From Streptacidiphilus albus JL83 (lineage in GTDB: Bacteria; Actinomycetota; Actinomycetes; Streptomycetales; Streptomycetaceae): DNA of 64,000 nt. Positions 39,531-48,220 of this stretch are shown here, in pieces. Numbering within the stretch: position 1 is the stretch's first letter; every line of letters begins with the position of its first letter. Under the pieces are notes generated by a model. It saw only the letters and a list, made by a program, of their open reading frames with translations, was not told the origin of the DNA and made no database searches. The stretch covers positions 4,102,017 to 4,166,016 of the forward strand of contig NZ_JQML01000001.1 in the NCBI RefSeq assembly GCF_000744705.1, in the 5' to 3' direction. A program made the translations under genes and the position numbers.

Positions 39531-40735
39531 CAGCTCCCCCTGGTCGCGGATCGAGGCTTCGGCAGGCCGAGGATCCGCTGGGCCACGATGCTGCGCTGGA
39601 TCTGCGAGGTGCCGGCGGCGATGGTGTAGGAGAGGCCCTGCAGCCGCTGCCCGGTCCAGTCCTCCTCCTCCCCGACCGCTCCCAGCAGCAGGGATCCGCT
39701 GCCGAGGACCTCGGCGGCCAGGTCGTACAGCTCCTGCCGGGCCTCGGAGAAGCGCAGCTTGAAGACCGAGGCCCCGGCGCCCGGCACCGCGTCGCCACCG
39801 GTGCGGGCCGCCGCGGCGGCCGCCTCCGAGACGTTCCACTGGACCAGCCGCCACAGCGCGTCGAACTGTCCGGCCAGCAGCCCGAAGCGGCGGCGCAGCA
39901 CCGCGTCCGTCCACGCCCCCTCGGTCTCGGCCAGCCGGGCCAGTCGGCCGAGGGTCCGGCGGCAGGCCACCACCTCGGCCGCGAAGGCCGTCCCCCGCTC
40001 GAAGGAGAGGGTGACCATGGTGACCCGCCAGCCGTCGTTCTCGGCGCCCACCCGGTTGCTGACCGGCACCCGCACCTCGTCCAGGAACAGTTCGGCGAAC
40101 TCCGTGGTCCCGGCCAGGGTGCGCAGCGGCCGGACGGTCACCCCCGACGCGTCCATGGGCAGGATCAGCCAGCTGATGCCCTGGTGCCTGGGCGCCTCGG
40201 GGTCGGTGCGGACCAGCAGTTCGCACCAGTCGGCGACCTCGGCGTGCGAGGTCCAGATCTTGCTGCCGGTGACCACGTAGTGGTCGCCGTCCCGCACCGC
40301 GCGGGTGCGCAGGGCGGCGAGGTCGGAGCCCGCGTCGGGCTCGCTGAAGCCCTGGCACCAGATCTCCTCGCCCCGGAGGATCGGCGGCAGGTAGCGTCGC
40401 CGCTGCTCGGGCGTGCCCTCGGCGACGATGGTCGGCCCCGCGTGGAGCAGCCCGACGAAGTTCGCCCCGACGTAGGGGGCGCCGGCCCGCTCGGTCTCCT
40501 CCAGCAGGATCAGGTGCTCGACCGGTCCGGCGCCGCGTCCGCCGGCCTCGGCCGGCCAGTGCACCCCGGCATAGCCGGCCTCGTACAACTGCCGCTGCCA
40601 GGCCGTGTCGTAGGCGCGCCGGGCGGGCCAGTCGGCGGGGTCGGGCGGCGGTCCGAGCTCGGCCATGGCCTTCGCCAGCCAGCTCCGCAGCCCGCACCGG
40701 AACCCGGCCTCGGCAGGGGTGTCGCTCAGGTCCAC
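39530..40735 (-). CDS. Acyl-CoA dehydrogenase, long partner subunit
   Basis: This 401-residue acyl-CoA dehydrogenase has the flavin/substrate motif EIWCQGFSEPDAGSDLAALRT. The block GSKIWTSHAEVADWCELLVRTD and the C-terminal AAGTSQIQRSIVAQRILGLP follow. It is directly followed by the short partner, so a heterotetramer is likely. The family pairing is known from actinobacterial breakdown of sterol side chains and cyclic terpenoid acids. GTG 40735 has GAGAGG 8 nt upstream; 46 bp separate it from the amidohydrolase stop. Confidence 0.88.
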   Translation of the reverse strand: MDLSDTPAEAGFRCGLRSWLAKAMAELGPPPDPADWPARRAYDTAWQRQLYEAGYAGVHWPAEAGGRGAGPVEHLILLEETERAGAPYVGANFVGLLHAGPTIVAEGTPEQRRRYLPPILRGEEIWCQGFSEPDAGSDLAALRTRAVRDGDHYVVTGSKIWTSHAEVADWCELLVRTDPEAPRHQGISWLILPMDASGVTVRPLRTLAGTTEFAELFLDEVRVPVSNRVGAENDGWRVTMVTLSFERGTAFAAEVVACRRTLGRLARLAETEGAWTDAVLRRRFGLLAGQFDALWRLVQWNVSEAAAAAARTGGDAVPGAGASVFKLRFSEARQELYDLAAEVLGSGSLLLGAVGEEEDWTGQRLQGLSYTIAAGTSQIQRSIVAQRILGLPKPRSATRGS

Positions 40736-40781
40736 GGCGCGTGCCTCTCTCCGGAGCAGTGGGGTGGCGGGCGGTCGCGGT

Positions 40782-42050
40782 TCAGCCCGCGAGCGGTCGG
40801 CCGCTCAGGTCCAGGTGGCGGTCGAGGTCCAGGCCGAGCATCCGGATGGCGTTGCCGCGCATGATCTTGTAGATCACGTCCGGCGGCAGTCCGCCGACAT
40901 GGTCGCGGGCGACCGCCTCGGTCTCCGGCCAGGTCGAGTCGACGTGCGGGTAGTCGGTCTCGAAGGTGATGTTGTCCACGCCCACGGTGTCGAGCGAGGC
41001 GATGCCGTGCTTGTCGCGGAAGAAGCAGGCGAAGATCTGCCGGTAGTAGTAGCTGGACGGCGGCTCCGGGACGATGTCGCGCACCCCGCCCCAGGCCCGG
41101 TGCTCGCGCCAGACGTCGTCGGCGCGCTCCAGGGCGTACGGGATCCAGCCCATCTGCCCCTCGCTGTAGGCCAGCTTCAACCGGGGGAAGCGCACCAGCA
41201 CGCCGGAGAAGAGGAAGTCCGTCATCGAGGCCATGGCGTTGTTGAAGCTCAGCGTGGCCTGGACGGCCGGGGGCGCGTCCGGCGAGGCGGCCGGCATCTG
41301 CGAGGAGGAGCCGATGTGCATGCAGACCACGGTCCCGGTCGCCGCGCACTCGGCGAAGAACGGGTCCCAGTAGCCGCTGTGGATGCTGGGCAGACCCAGG
41401 TAGGTGGGGATCTCGCTGAAGCAGACGGCGCGGACGCCGCGCGCGGCGTTGCGCCGGATCTCGGCTGCGGCCAGTGCCACGTCCCAGAGCGGGATCAGGC
41501 AGAGCGGGATCAGTCGGCCGCCGCTGTCGCCGCACCACTCCTCCACCATCCAGTCGTTGTAGGCGCGGACGCAGGCCAGCGCGACCTCCTTGTCGTGCGC
41601 CTCGGCGAAGGTCTGGCCGCAGAAGCGGGGGAAGGTCGGGAAGCAGAGCGAGGCCTCGACATGGTTGTTCTCCATGTCGTCGATCCGGGCCTTGGGGTCC
41701 CAGCAGCCCCGGCGCATCTGCTCGCGGGTGATGCCCTCCAGGGTCATCTCGTCCCGGTCGAATCCGACGGCGGCGATGTTGCGCTTGTACGGGAACTGCA
41801 GGTCCTCGTAGATCCACCAGTCGGTGGGCGGCCCCTCCGGATCCATGGTGATCCGGTACTTGCCGCCGACGTAGGCGAGTTCGCCGATGCCCGCGCGCAG
41901 CGGCTTGGGGCCCCGGTCCCGGTACCTGGCCGGGAGCCAGGTCTCGAAGAGGTGGGCCGGCTCGATCACGTGGTCGTCGACGCTGACCACCATCGGCAGC
42001 GCCGACTCCGGCTCGGGCTGTGGCTCGGGCTGCGGCTCGGGGTGGTCCAT
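40782..42050 (-). CDS. Amidohydrolase-2 family protein (ACMSD-like fold)
   Basis: This 422-residue TIM-barrel protein of the Amidohydro_2 family catalyses hydrolysis or decarboxylation in known members. Metal-site segments visible are VVSVDDHVIEP near residue 25, CMHIGSSSQ in the middle and the late Asp in ITFETDYPHVDST. The N terminus is a Pro-Glu/Pro-Gln repeat (PEPQPEPQPEPE). Similar proteins accompany acyl-CoA dehydrogenases in mycobacterial lipid and terpenoid clusters. The reaction here is unknown. ATG 42050 has GGAGGG upstream. First gene of a three-gene operon; the operator-like repeat at 42089 lies 39 bp upstream. Confidence 0.87.
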   Translation of the reverse strand: MDHPEPQPEPQPEPESALPMVVSVDDHVIEPAHLFETWLPARYRDRGPKPLRAGIGELAYVGGKYRITMDPEGPPTDWWIYEDLQFPYKRNIAAVGFDRDEMTLEGITREQMRRGCWDPKARIDDMENNHVEASLCFPTFPRFCGQTFAEAHDKEVALACVRAYNDWMVEEWCGDSGGRLIPLCLIPLWDVALAAAEIRRNAARGVRAVCFSEIPTYLGLPSIHSGYWDPFFAECAATGTVVCMHIGSSSQMPAASPDAPPAVQATLSFNNAMASMTDFLFSGVLVRFPRLKLAYSEGQMGWIPYALERADDVWREHRAWGGVRDIVPEPPSSYYYRQIFACFFRDKHGIASLDTVGVDNITFETDYPHVDSTWPETEAVARDHVGGLPPDVIYKIMRGNAIRMLGLDLDRHLDLSGRPLAG

Positions 42051-42087
42051 GGGTCTCCCTCCGAGGTCCGGCTGCCCGAACCCTTTA

Positions 42088-42104
42088 CCTGACGATCCGT
42101 CAGA
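42088..42104. promoter_or_regulatory. Operator-like inverted repeat C (CTGAC-N5-GTCAG)
   Basis: CCTGACGATCCGTCAGA contains a perfect CTGAC/GTCAG pair in the divergent region between the amidohydrolase and the isochorismatase-like gene. It could govern both. Confidence 0.65.
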
Positions 42105-42170
42105 TTCAGACTAGTGACCCCGACAACGGGCGGCAAGCGCCCGGACGAGCGGGCGGGACAGGGGACGGCG

Positions 42171-42833
42171 ATGAACGCGAGGCTCGACCGACTGCTCGAC
42201 CCGGCCCGGTCCGCACTGGTGACCTGCGAGTGCCAGCAGGGGGTGCTCGGCGCGGACGCGGTCTTCCCGGCCCTGGCCGAGGCGGCGGCCGGGGTCGGAC
42301 CGGACGGACTGGTGGCCCAGGTTCGGCGGCTGGGCGCGGCGGCCCGCGCCACCGGGGTGCCGGTGCTGCACTGCACCGCGCTGCGGCGGGCGGACGGACT
42401 CGCGGCCAACCGCAACGCCCTGCTGTTCGCGGCGGCGGCCAAGGCGGGACCGGGGCTGACCCCGGGCTCGGCGGCGGCCGGGCTGCACCCCGGGATCGGC
42501 GCCGACCCCGAGCGCGACCTGGTCCTGCCGCGACTGCACGGCCTCGGCCCGTTCCAGGAGACCGGCCTGGCCCCGGCACTGCGCAACCTCGGCGCCCGGA
42601 CCGTGGTGTGCGTCGGGGTGTCGCTCAATGTCGCACTGCTGGAGCTGGTGCTCGGCCTGGTCGGGGCCGGATTCCAGGCGGTACTGCCCGCCGACGCCGT
42701 CGCCGGGACCCCGCCGGAGTACGCGGAGGCGGTGCTCCGGCACACCCTGGCCCTGGTGGCCACGGTGACCGACACGGCGGCGGTGCTCGACCGCTGGGGC
42801 GGCGCCCCGCCCCGACCGGCGGAGGAATCCTGA
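42171..42833 (+). CDS. Isochorismatase-like protein lacking the catalytic triad
   Basis: This 220-residue protein has the cysteine-hydrolase (isochorismatase-like) fold. At the three catalytic positions it has Glu20 for Asp (VTCECQQG), Arg121 for Lys (LPRLHGLG) and Ala155 for Cys (GVSLNVALLELV). It is therefore unlikely to be an active amidase of the usual kind. The same substitutions recur in a group of actinobacterial proteins I recognise by pattern, so they are probably ancestral. ATG 42171 has GGGGAC 5 nt upstream; a GTG at 42114 would add 19 unconserved residues. It is followed by an 18-bp tandem repeat and then the acyl-CoA ligase. Confidence 0.8.
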   Translation: MNARLDRLLDPARSALVTCECQQGVLGADAVFPALAEAAAGVGPDGLVAQVRRLGAAARATGVPVLHCTALRRADGLAANRNALLFAAAAKAGPGLTPGSAAAGLHPGIGADPERDLVLPRLHGLGPFQETGLAPALRNLGARTVVCVGVSLNVALLELVLGLVGAGFQAVLPADAVAGTPPEYAEAVLRHTLALVATVTDTAAVLDRWGGAPPRPAEES

Positions 42834-42834
42834 G

Positions 42835-42906
42835 CACGGCAGGGGCCCCGAACACGGCACGGGCCTTGAGCACGGCACGAGTCTTGAGCGCGGCACGAGT
42901 CTTGAG
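42835..42906. repeat. 18-bp tandem repeat (about four copies)
   Basis: Copies start at 42835, 42853, 42871 and 42889. Copies 2-4 share the form CRCGGCACGRGYCTTGAG; copy 1 has decayed. The array begins directly after the isochorismatase-like stop. Confidence 0.9.
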
Positions 42907-42939
42907 CGCGGGGCCGGGCACTCGTAGTCTCATCCAGTA

Positions 42940-42956
42940 TCTGACAGATAGTCAGA
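42940..42956. promoter_or_regulatory. Operator-like inverted repeat D (CTGAC-N5-GTCAG)
   Basis: TCTGACAGATAGTCAGA is a perfect 6-bp inverted pair with a 5-bp centre, 16 bp before the acyl-CoA ligase start. Confidence 0.65.
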
Positions 42957-42972
42957 TCTCTGGAGGCCAGCC

Positions 42973-44595
42973 ATGCCGAGTCCCGGATCCGCCGCCGCAC
43001 GGATAGCCGATGCCCGCACCCTGTGGGAGCTGCTGGAGCGCCGGGCGGCGCAGACCCCGGACGCGCCCATGCTGCTGCAGGAGGTCTCCCCCGGGGTCGA
43101 CCGCCGGCTGAGCTTCCGCGAGGTGCGCGACCGCGCCGAACGGGTCGCCGCCGGGCTGCACCGGGAGCAGGGGGTGGCCGAGGGCACCCGGGTCGCCTGG
43201 CAGCTGCCGACCCGGGTGGAGACCGTCGTCCTGTCGCTCGCCCTCGCCCGGCTGGGCGCGGTGCAGACCCCGGTGATCGCCATCTACCGGGGGGCCGAGG
43301 TCGGCCGGATCCTGCGCGAGTCCGAGGCCGAGCTGTTCCTCCTGCCGGGGCTGTGGCGCGGCTTCGACTACCGGAAACTGGCCGAGGAGCTGGTGGCCGG
43401 CCTCGACGCCCCGCCCCGGCTGCTGGTCGCCTACGAGGAGGCGGACCTGCCGGTCGGCGACCCGTCCGGACTGCCGCCGGCCCCCCGGGGCGACCTCGCC
43501 GACGACCGGGCGCCGGTCCGCTGGGTCTACTACACCTCCGGCATCACCGCCGCGCCCAAGGGCGCCCGGCACACCGACCGGACGCTGATCGCGGGCGGTG
43601 CGGGCCTGGCCGACGCGCTGGGGATGAGCCCGGCGGACGTCGGCTCGATCGCCTTCCCCTACGCCCACATCGGCGGCCCCGACTACCTGGTCACCATGCT
43701 GGTCCACGGCTTCCCGGCGCTGCTGGTCGAGTCCTTCGCACTGCCCGAGGTGCTGCCCGCGTACCGCCGCAACGGGGTCACCATGGCCGGCGGCAGCACC
43801 GCCTTCTACGCCGCCTTCCTGGCCGAGCAGCGGCGGCTGCCGTCCGGCGAGCGGCTGCTGCCGAGCCTGCGGATCATCTCCGGCGGCGGCGCGCCCCGGC
43901 CGCCGGAGATGTACCGGGAGGTCGCCGAGGAGCTGGGCTGCGTGCTCGCCCACGGCTACGGCATGACCGAGGCCCCGGCGATCTGCATGGGATCGCCGAG
44001 CGACACCCCCGAGCAGCTGGCCCACACCGAGGGCCACCCGGTGGCCGGGGTGGAGGTGCGGGTGGTGCGGCGCGAGGGCGGGGAGGCGGAGCCGGGCGAG
44101 GTCGGCGAGGTGTGGCTGCGCGGTCCGATGGTCTGCCGCGGCTACACCGATCCGGCACTGACCGCGCAGGCGTTCACCAGCGACGGCTGGTTCCGCACCG
44201 GGGACCTGGGCCGGCTCAGGCCCGACGGCCATGTGGTGCTCACCGGGCGGCTGAAGGACCTGATCATCCGCAAGGGCGAGAACATCGCCCCGCAGGAGAT
44301 CGAGGACCTGATCTACCAGGACCCCAGGGTCGCCGGGGTGGCCGTGATCGGCCTGCCGGACCCGGTGCGCGGCGAGCGGGTCTGCGCCGTGGTCGAGCGG
44401 CGGCCGGGGACGGAGCCGCCGACCCTGGCCGAGCTGGCCGAACGGCTGCGCGCGGCCGGGCTGATGGCGCAGAAGATCCCCGAACAGCTGGAGATCGTCG
44501 ACGCCCTGCCGCGGAACGACACGCTCCGCAAGGTGCTGAAGCACGAGCTGCGGGACATGTTCGCCGTTCTGCCCTGGTCGGATCCGCGCGGCTGA
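42973..44595 (+). CDS. AMP-forming acyl-CoA ligase
   Basis: This 540-residue adenylate-forming enzyme activates a carboxylic acid to its CoA thioester. The phosphate loop YYTSGITAAPKGARHT is at 186-201. It is followed by GGSTAFYAAF, HGYGMTEAPAICMGS, and GWFRTGDLGRLRPDG with the hinge TGRLKDLIIRKGENIAPQEIE. The catalytic Lys near 520 is in LPRNDTLRKVL. The P-loop has Ile-Thr-Ala in place of the more usual Thr-Thr-Gly, a mild deviation. ATG 42973 has GGAGG 6 nt upstream. With dehydrogenases at both neighbouring operons and a shared operator motif, it probably starts CoA-dependent catabolism of the cluster's substrate. Confidence 0.93.
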   Translation: MPSPGSAAARIADARTLWELLERRAAQTPDAPMLLQEVSPGVDRRLSFREVRDRAERVAAGLHREQGVAEGTRVAWQLPTRVETVVLSLALARLGAVQTPVIAIYRGAEVGRILRESEAELFLLPGLWRGFDYRKLAEELVAGLDAPPRLLVAYEEADLPVGDPSGLPPAPRGDLADDRAPVRWVYYTSGITAAPKGARHTDRTLIAGGAGLADALGMSPADVGSIAFPYAHIGGPDYLVTMLVHGFPALLVESFALPEVLPAYRRNGVTMAGGSTAFYAAFLAEQRRLPSGERLLPSLRIISGGGAPRPPEMYREVAEELGCVLAHGYGMTEAPAICMGSPSDTPEQLAHTEGHPVAGVEVRVVRREGGEAEPGEVGEVWLRGPMVCRGYTDPALTAQAFTSDGWFRTGDLGRLRPDGHVVLTGRLKDLIIRKGENIAPQEIEDLIYQDPRVAGVAVIGLPDPVRGERVCAVVERRPGTEPPTLAELAERLRAAGLMAQKIPEQLEIVDALPRNDTLRKVLKHELRDMFAVLPWSDPRG

Positions 44596-44870
44596 GCGCC
44601 TGCCGGGCGCTTCCCCGGCCCGCGCGACCTCCGGGCAACCGTTCCCCCGCCGTACGGCCATTCGAGCGTCATCCATTGGTATGAAAAACTCCACCGACTC
44701 CCAGGTAATCTCAAGGTAAGCACGCCTCCTGGATTCGCCCGTACGGCTGCGCACCTTGTCGACGGTTGCAACCCAGCGGTCATCGGATGCGTCTTCACCA
44801 GCGGATTCCGTCCAGTTGCCGTCCGTCCGACGGCTGCAGGCGACGGCGGGAGAGTCCGGAAGGGTTACCG

Positions 44871-45974
44871 ATGAGTCTCACAGGAACGCCGTTCTTCGCC
44901 ATCACCATCCTGATCGTGGTGCTGGCAGTGACCGGCATGATCGCCGTATGGAACCGGATACCCGGTCCCCACGCGGTACGAATAATCGGCAGGGTCGGTA
45001 TGACCGTGCTCAGCCAGGCCGCAGCGGTGCTGATGGTGCTGGTGTACGTCAACAACAGCATGGGCCCCTTCTACGACAGTTGGGGCGATCTGTTCGGCAG
45101 CAACGCCACCGTTCAGATGAGCGCGACCGGCAACCAGACCGGGAAGCCCATCGGAGGCACCAAGCCGGGGACCGTCCAGGCGGACCCGCTCACCTTCAGC
45201 ACCTACACGACGGGTGTGCTCAAGACCAAGGCCGTCGGCCCTGAGTCGCACATCAAGGGCAGCCTCTATGTCTGGCTGCCGCCGCAGTACAACCAGGCGC
45301 AGTTCGCCCACACCGAGTTCCCCGTGGTCGAACTGCTGCCCGGTACCCCCGGCACCCCGCAGACCTGGTTCGGCACCATGAAGGCCAACGACGAAATGGT
45401 CAAGCTCATGGGCGAGGGCAAGGTCAAGCCGATGATCCTGGTCGCCGCCACGCTGAACATGTTCGGCGGCGGCAACGACTCCGGCTGCGCCAACCTGCCC
45501 GGCAGCTACCAGACCGCGACCTGGCTGGCCAAGGACGTGCCGACGATGATCAAGGGCAACTTCCGGGCCGCGACCGACGCCAAGCACTGGGCGATCATGG
45601 GTTACTCGGCCGGCGGCTACTGCTCGGCCAACCTGACCGTCCAGTACCCGCAGTCCTTCCACGCCGCGGTCACCATGTCCGGCTACAACTACCCGGACGC
45701 GGCGGTCGTGCTCAAGGACCCGGCGCTGGCCAAGGCGAACAACCCGTACCTGCTGCTCAAGGACGCCAAGCAGCAGCCCGACATCGTGATCCTGGCAGCC
45801 GGCTCGCTCGGCGACCCCGGCACCATGCCGGACGCCCGGGCCCTGATCGGCGTGCTGCACAACCCCGGTCCCAGCCGGGTGATGCAGCTGGACCACGGCA
45901 GCCACACCACCGCCGTCTTCCAGACCATGCTGCCGGACTCGCTGGTCTGGATCTCCCAGCAGATCGCGGTCTGA
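44871..45974 (+). CDS. Membrane-anchored alpha/beta-hydrolase esterase
   Basis: This is a 367-residue protein. Two N-terminal hydrophobic helices (about 9-27 and 44-62) anchor it; the rest, outside the membrane by the positive-inside rule, is an esterase-D/antigen-85-like alpha/beta-hydrolase. The nucleophile Ser246 lies in AIMGYSAGGYCS, and a late His in LDHGSHTTAVF completes the expected triad. GSLYVWLPPQYNQ marks the first strand. Actinobacterial relatives include mycolyltransferases and wall-associated esterases, but this organism need not make mycolates. ATG 44871 has GGAAGGG 5 nt upstream. It is alone in its orientation, with a 275-bp upstream region containing a direct AGGTAA repeat near 44705. 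Confidence 0.85.
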   Translation: MSLTGTPFFAITILIVVLAVTGMIAVWNRIPGPHAVRIIGRVGMTVLSQAAAVLMVLVYVNNSMGPFYDSWGDLFGSNATVQMSATGNQTGKPIGGTKPGTVQADPLTFSTYTTGVLKTKAVGPESHIKGSLYVWLPPQYNQAQFAHTEFPVVELLPGTPGTPQTWFGTMKANDEMVKLMGEGKVKPMILVAATLNMFGGGNDSGCANLPGSYQTATWLAKDVPTMIKGNFRAATDAKHWAIMGYSAGGYCSANLTVQYPQSFHAAVTMSGYNYPDAAVVLKDPALAKANNPYLLLKDAKQQPDIVILAAGSLGDPGTMPDARALIGVLHNPGPSRVMQLDHGSHTTAVFQTMLPDSLVWISQQIAV

Positions 45975-46006
45975 GCCGCCGCCCGATCAGTTCGAGGCTC
46001 GCCCGA

Positions 46007-48172
46007 TCACGTCAAGAACACGCCGCGGACCACACGTTCCGCGGCGTGTCCGTCGTCCCAGGGGCAGAAGCGGTCCCGGAACGCGGTCCGCAGCTTCACC
46101 GACTCCGGGCCCTCGGCCGAGCCGTCCAGCAGCACCCGCTGCAGCTCCTCCTGGGTGGTGGCGAACGGCCCTGGCGGCTCGGCCCGGAGGTCGAAGTAGA
46201 CGCCGCGGATCCGCTGGTAGTCCTCCCAGTCCGGGGCGAAGACCACGATCGGGCGGTCCAGCACCGCGTAGTCGAACATCGCCGAGGAGTAGTCGGTGAC
46301 CAGGACGTCCGCCGCCAGGTAGAGCTCCTCCACCGAGGGGTGGGCGGAGACGTCCAGCAGCTGCCCGGAGGCGCCGAGGTCCTGGCCCGCGTCCGCGTAG
46401 AAGTAGTGGGTGCGGACCAGCAGGGTGGTGTCCGGACCGAGCGCCGCCGCCAGCGCCGCCAGGTCCAGCGCCGGGACGTAGCCCGCCTGCTGCTCGCGGT
46501 GGGTGGGCGCGTACAGCACCACCCGGCGTCCCTCGGCGATGCCGAGCCGGCCCCGGATCTCCGCGGCCTCGGCCGGATCGGCGGCGGCCAGCCGGTCGTT
46601 GCGCGGGTAGCCGGTCTCCAGCACCCGGTAGCCGCCCGGGTAGGCGCTGCCGAAGGCCGCGGTGGAGTGCGGGTTGGGCGACACCAGGTAGTCCCAGCGG
46701 GCCACGTGCTCCAGCATCCGCTCGAAGTCCATGTCGCCGCCGGCCTCGGGCCGGTCCCGCAGGTCCAGGCCGAGCAGCTTCAGCGGGGTGCCGTGCTGGG
46801 TCTGCACATGCACCGAGCCGGGCCGCTTGGTCATGGTGTGCGGGAAGTTGACGTTGTTGACCAGGTACTTGGCGGTGGCCATGGCCCGGAAGTAGGCCGG
46901 CGTGTTGGCCAGCACGTACGGGACGCCGTCCGGCAGCGCGGCGGCCTGGGCCCGGGTCTCGACCACCCACACCCCCCGTACCTGCGGGGCGAGTTCGCGG
47001 GCCGCGCGGTAGATCGCGGCCGGGTTGCAGGCGAAGCCCCGGTACCAGTAGGCCGCGTAGACCGCGAGCCGTTCGTCCAGCGGCAGCCGCCGGTACGCCC
47101 CGTACAGGCTGCGCCGGGCGGCGCCGCGGACCACCTTGCGCGCGCCGTTGCGCAGGGTGCGCGGCAGCGCCTGCAGCGGGCGCAGCTGCTGGTACGCGCC
47201 CCAGGCGTCGCGGTCCACCAGCCGGTACTGGACGCCGCGCAGCCCGCCCGGGTAGCCGTAGCCGGCCGGACGGTGCCGGCGGAAGTGCTCGGCGGTGCGG
47301 TGGAAGAAGTCGCGCCGCAGCTCGGCCGGGACCAGCCCGGGCGTGTCCAGGATGGTCACCGCCTGCTTGACGGTGCGGTCGAAGACCAGCCGCCGCAGCT
47401 CGGCCGGGACCGGGCGGCCCTCGGCCGCGCGCCGGTCCAGGAAGGCGAAGATCGCGTCGTACTGGGCGAAGGCGTCGACGTGCTTGGGCGAGGCGGTGTT
47501 GGTGATCGCGCCCTCGCGCTGCCGCCGGTAGAAGTAGCAGTCCCGGTCGAGGTAGCCGATCCGCTCGGCGGCCAGCAGCAGCGGGTAGGTGACCGAGATG
47601 TCCTCGTAGTAGCCGCTGCCGAAGCGGACGTCGAGCCCGAGCAGGAACTCCCGGCGGACCACCTTGTTCCAGACCGCGAGGATCATCTGCAGCAGCCCCG
47701 GCCGCTCGGCCAGGGTGAACGAGGCCGGGACGCCGTCGAGCAGCCGGCGCCAGGTGTCGGGCTCGGTGCTGCCGTCGGGGAAGATCCGGGCGAAGCCGGT
47801 GACCAGCACGTCCGGGCGGTCGGCGGCGAGCCGGTCGGCGACCGCCGGGAGCGCGCCCTCGGCCAGCCAGTCGTCGCTGTCGACGAACCAGACGTACTCG
47901 CCGGTGGCCTCGGCCAGCCCGGCCTCGCGGGCCCCGCCGAGGCCGCGGTTCTCGGTGAGGTGCAGCACGGTCAGCCGGGCATCGCGGGCGGCGTAGGCGT
48001 CCAGGATCGCGCCGCTGCCGTCGGGCGAGCAGTCGTCCACGGCGATCACCTGCAGCGTGACGCCGGCCGGGAGGTCGGCGGCGAGGACCGAGTCCAGGCA
48101 GCGCGGCAGGTAGTCGGCGACGCCGTACACCGGCAGGACGAGGCTGAGGCTGAGGGTGGCTGCTGGGTTCAC
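46007..48172 (-). CDS. Bifunctional GT2 glycosyltransferase / CDP-glycerol glycerophosphotransferase
   Basis: This 721-residue fusion has residues 8-230 as a GT2 family glycosyltransferase (LVLPVYGVADYLPRCLDSV; nucleotide-sugar VDSDD at 97-101; GGAREAGLAEATGEYVWF). Residues ~370-720 match CDP-glycerol:poly(glycerophosphate) glycerophosphotransferase (TagF type: TQHGTPLKLLGLD, VLYAPTHREQQ, LVTDYSSAMFDYAVLDRPIV). It should act at the inner membrane face in teichoic-acid or related wall polymer assembly. Streptomycetes often carry such fused proteins as isolated genes, as here. GTG 48172 has only a weak ribosome site. A convergent esterase gene ends 32 bp from its stop. Confidence 0.9.
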   Translation of the reverse strand: MNPAATLSLSLVLPVYGVADYLPRCLDSVLAADLPAGVTLQVIAVDDCSPDGSGAILDAYAARDARLTVLHLTENRGLGGAREAGLAEATGEYVWFVDSDDWLAEGALPAVADRLAADRPDVLVTGFARIFPDGSTEPDTWRRLLDGVPASFTLAERPGLLQMILAVWNKVVRREFLLGLDVRFGSGYYEDISVTYPLLLAAERIGYLDRDCYFYRRQREGAITNTASPKHVDAFAQYDAIFAFLDRRAAEGRPVPAELRRLVFDRTVKQAVTILDTPGLVPAELRRDFFHRTAEHFRRHRPAGYGYPGGLRGVQYRLVDRDAWGAYQQLRPLQALPRTLRNGARKVVRGAARRSLYGAYRRLPLDERLAVYAAYWYRGFACNPAAIYRAARELAPQVRGVWVVETRAQAAALPDGVPYVLANTPAYFRAMATAKYLVNNVNFPHTMTKRPGSVHVQTQHGTPLKLLGLDLRDRPEAGGDMDFERMLEHVARWDYLVSPNPHSTAAFGSAYPGGYRVLETGYPRNDRLAAADPAEAAEIRGRLGIAEGRRVVLYAPTHREQQAGYVPALDLAALAAALGPDTTLLVRTHYFYADAGQDLGASGQLLDVSAHPSVEELYLAADVLVTDYSSAMFDYAVLDRPIVVFAPDWEDYQRIRGVYFDLRAEPPGPFATTQEELQRVLLDGSAEGPESVKLRTAFRDRFCPWDDGHAAERVVRGVFLT

Positions 48173-48220
48173 GAGAACCGAGCCTACTGCTCCGCTTCCG
48201 CGCGGACGGGACGGGCCGGC

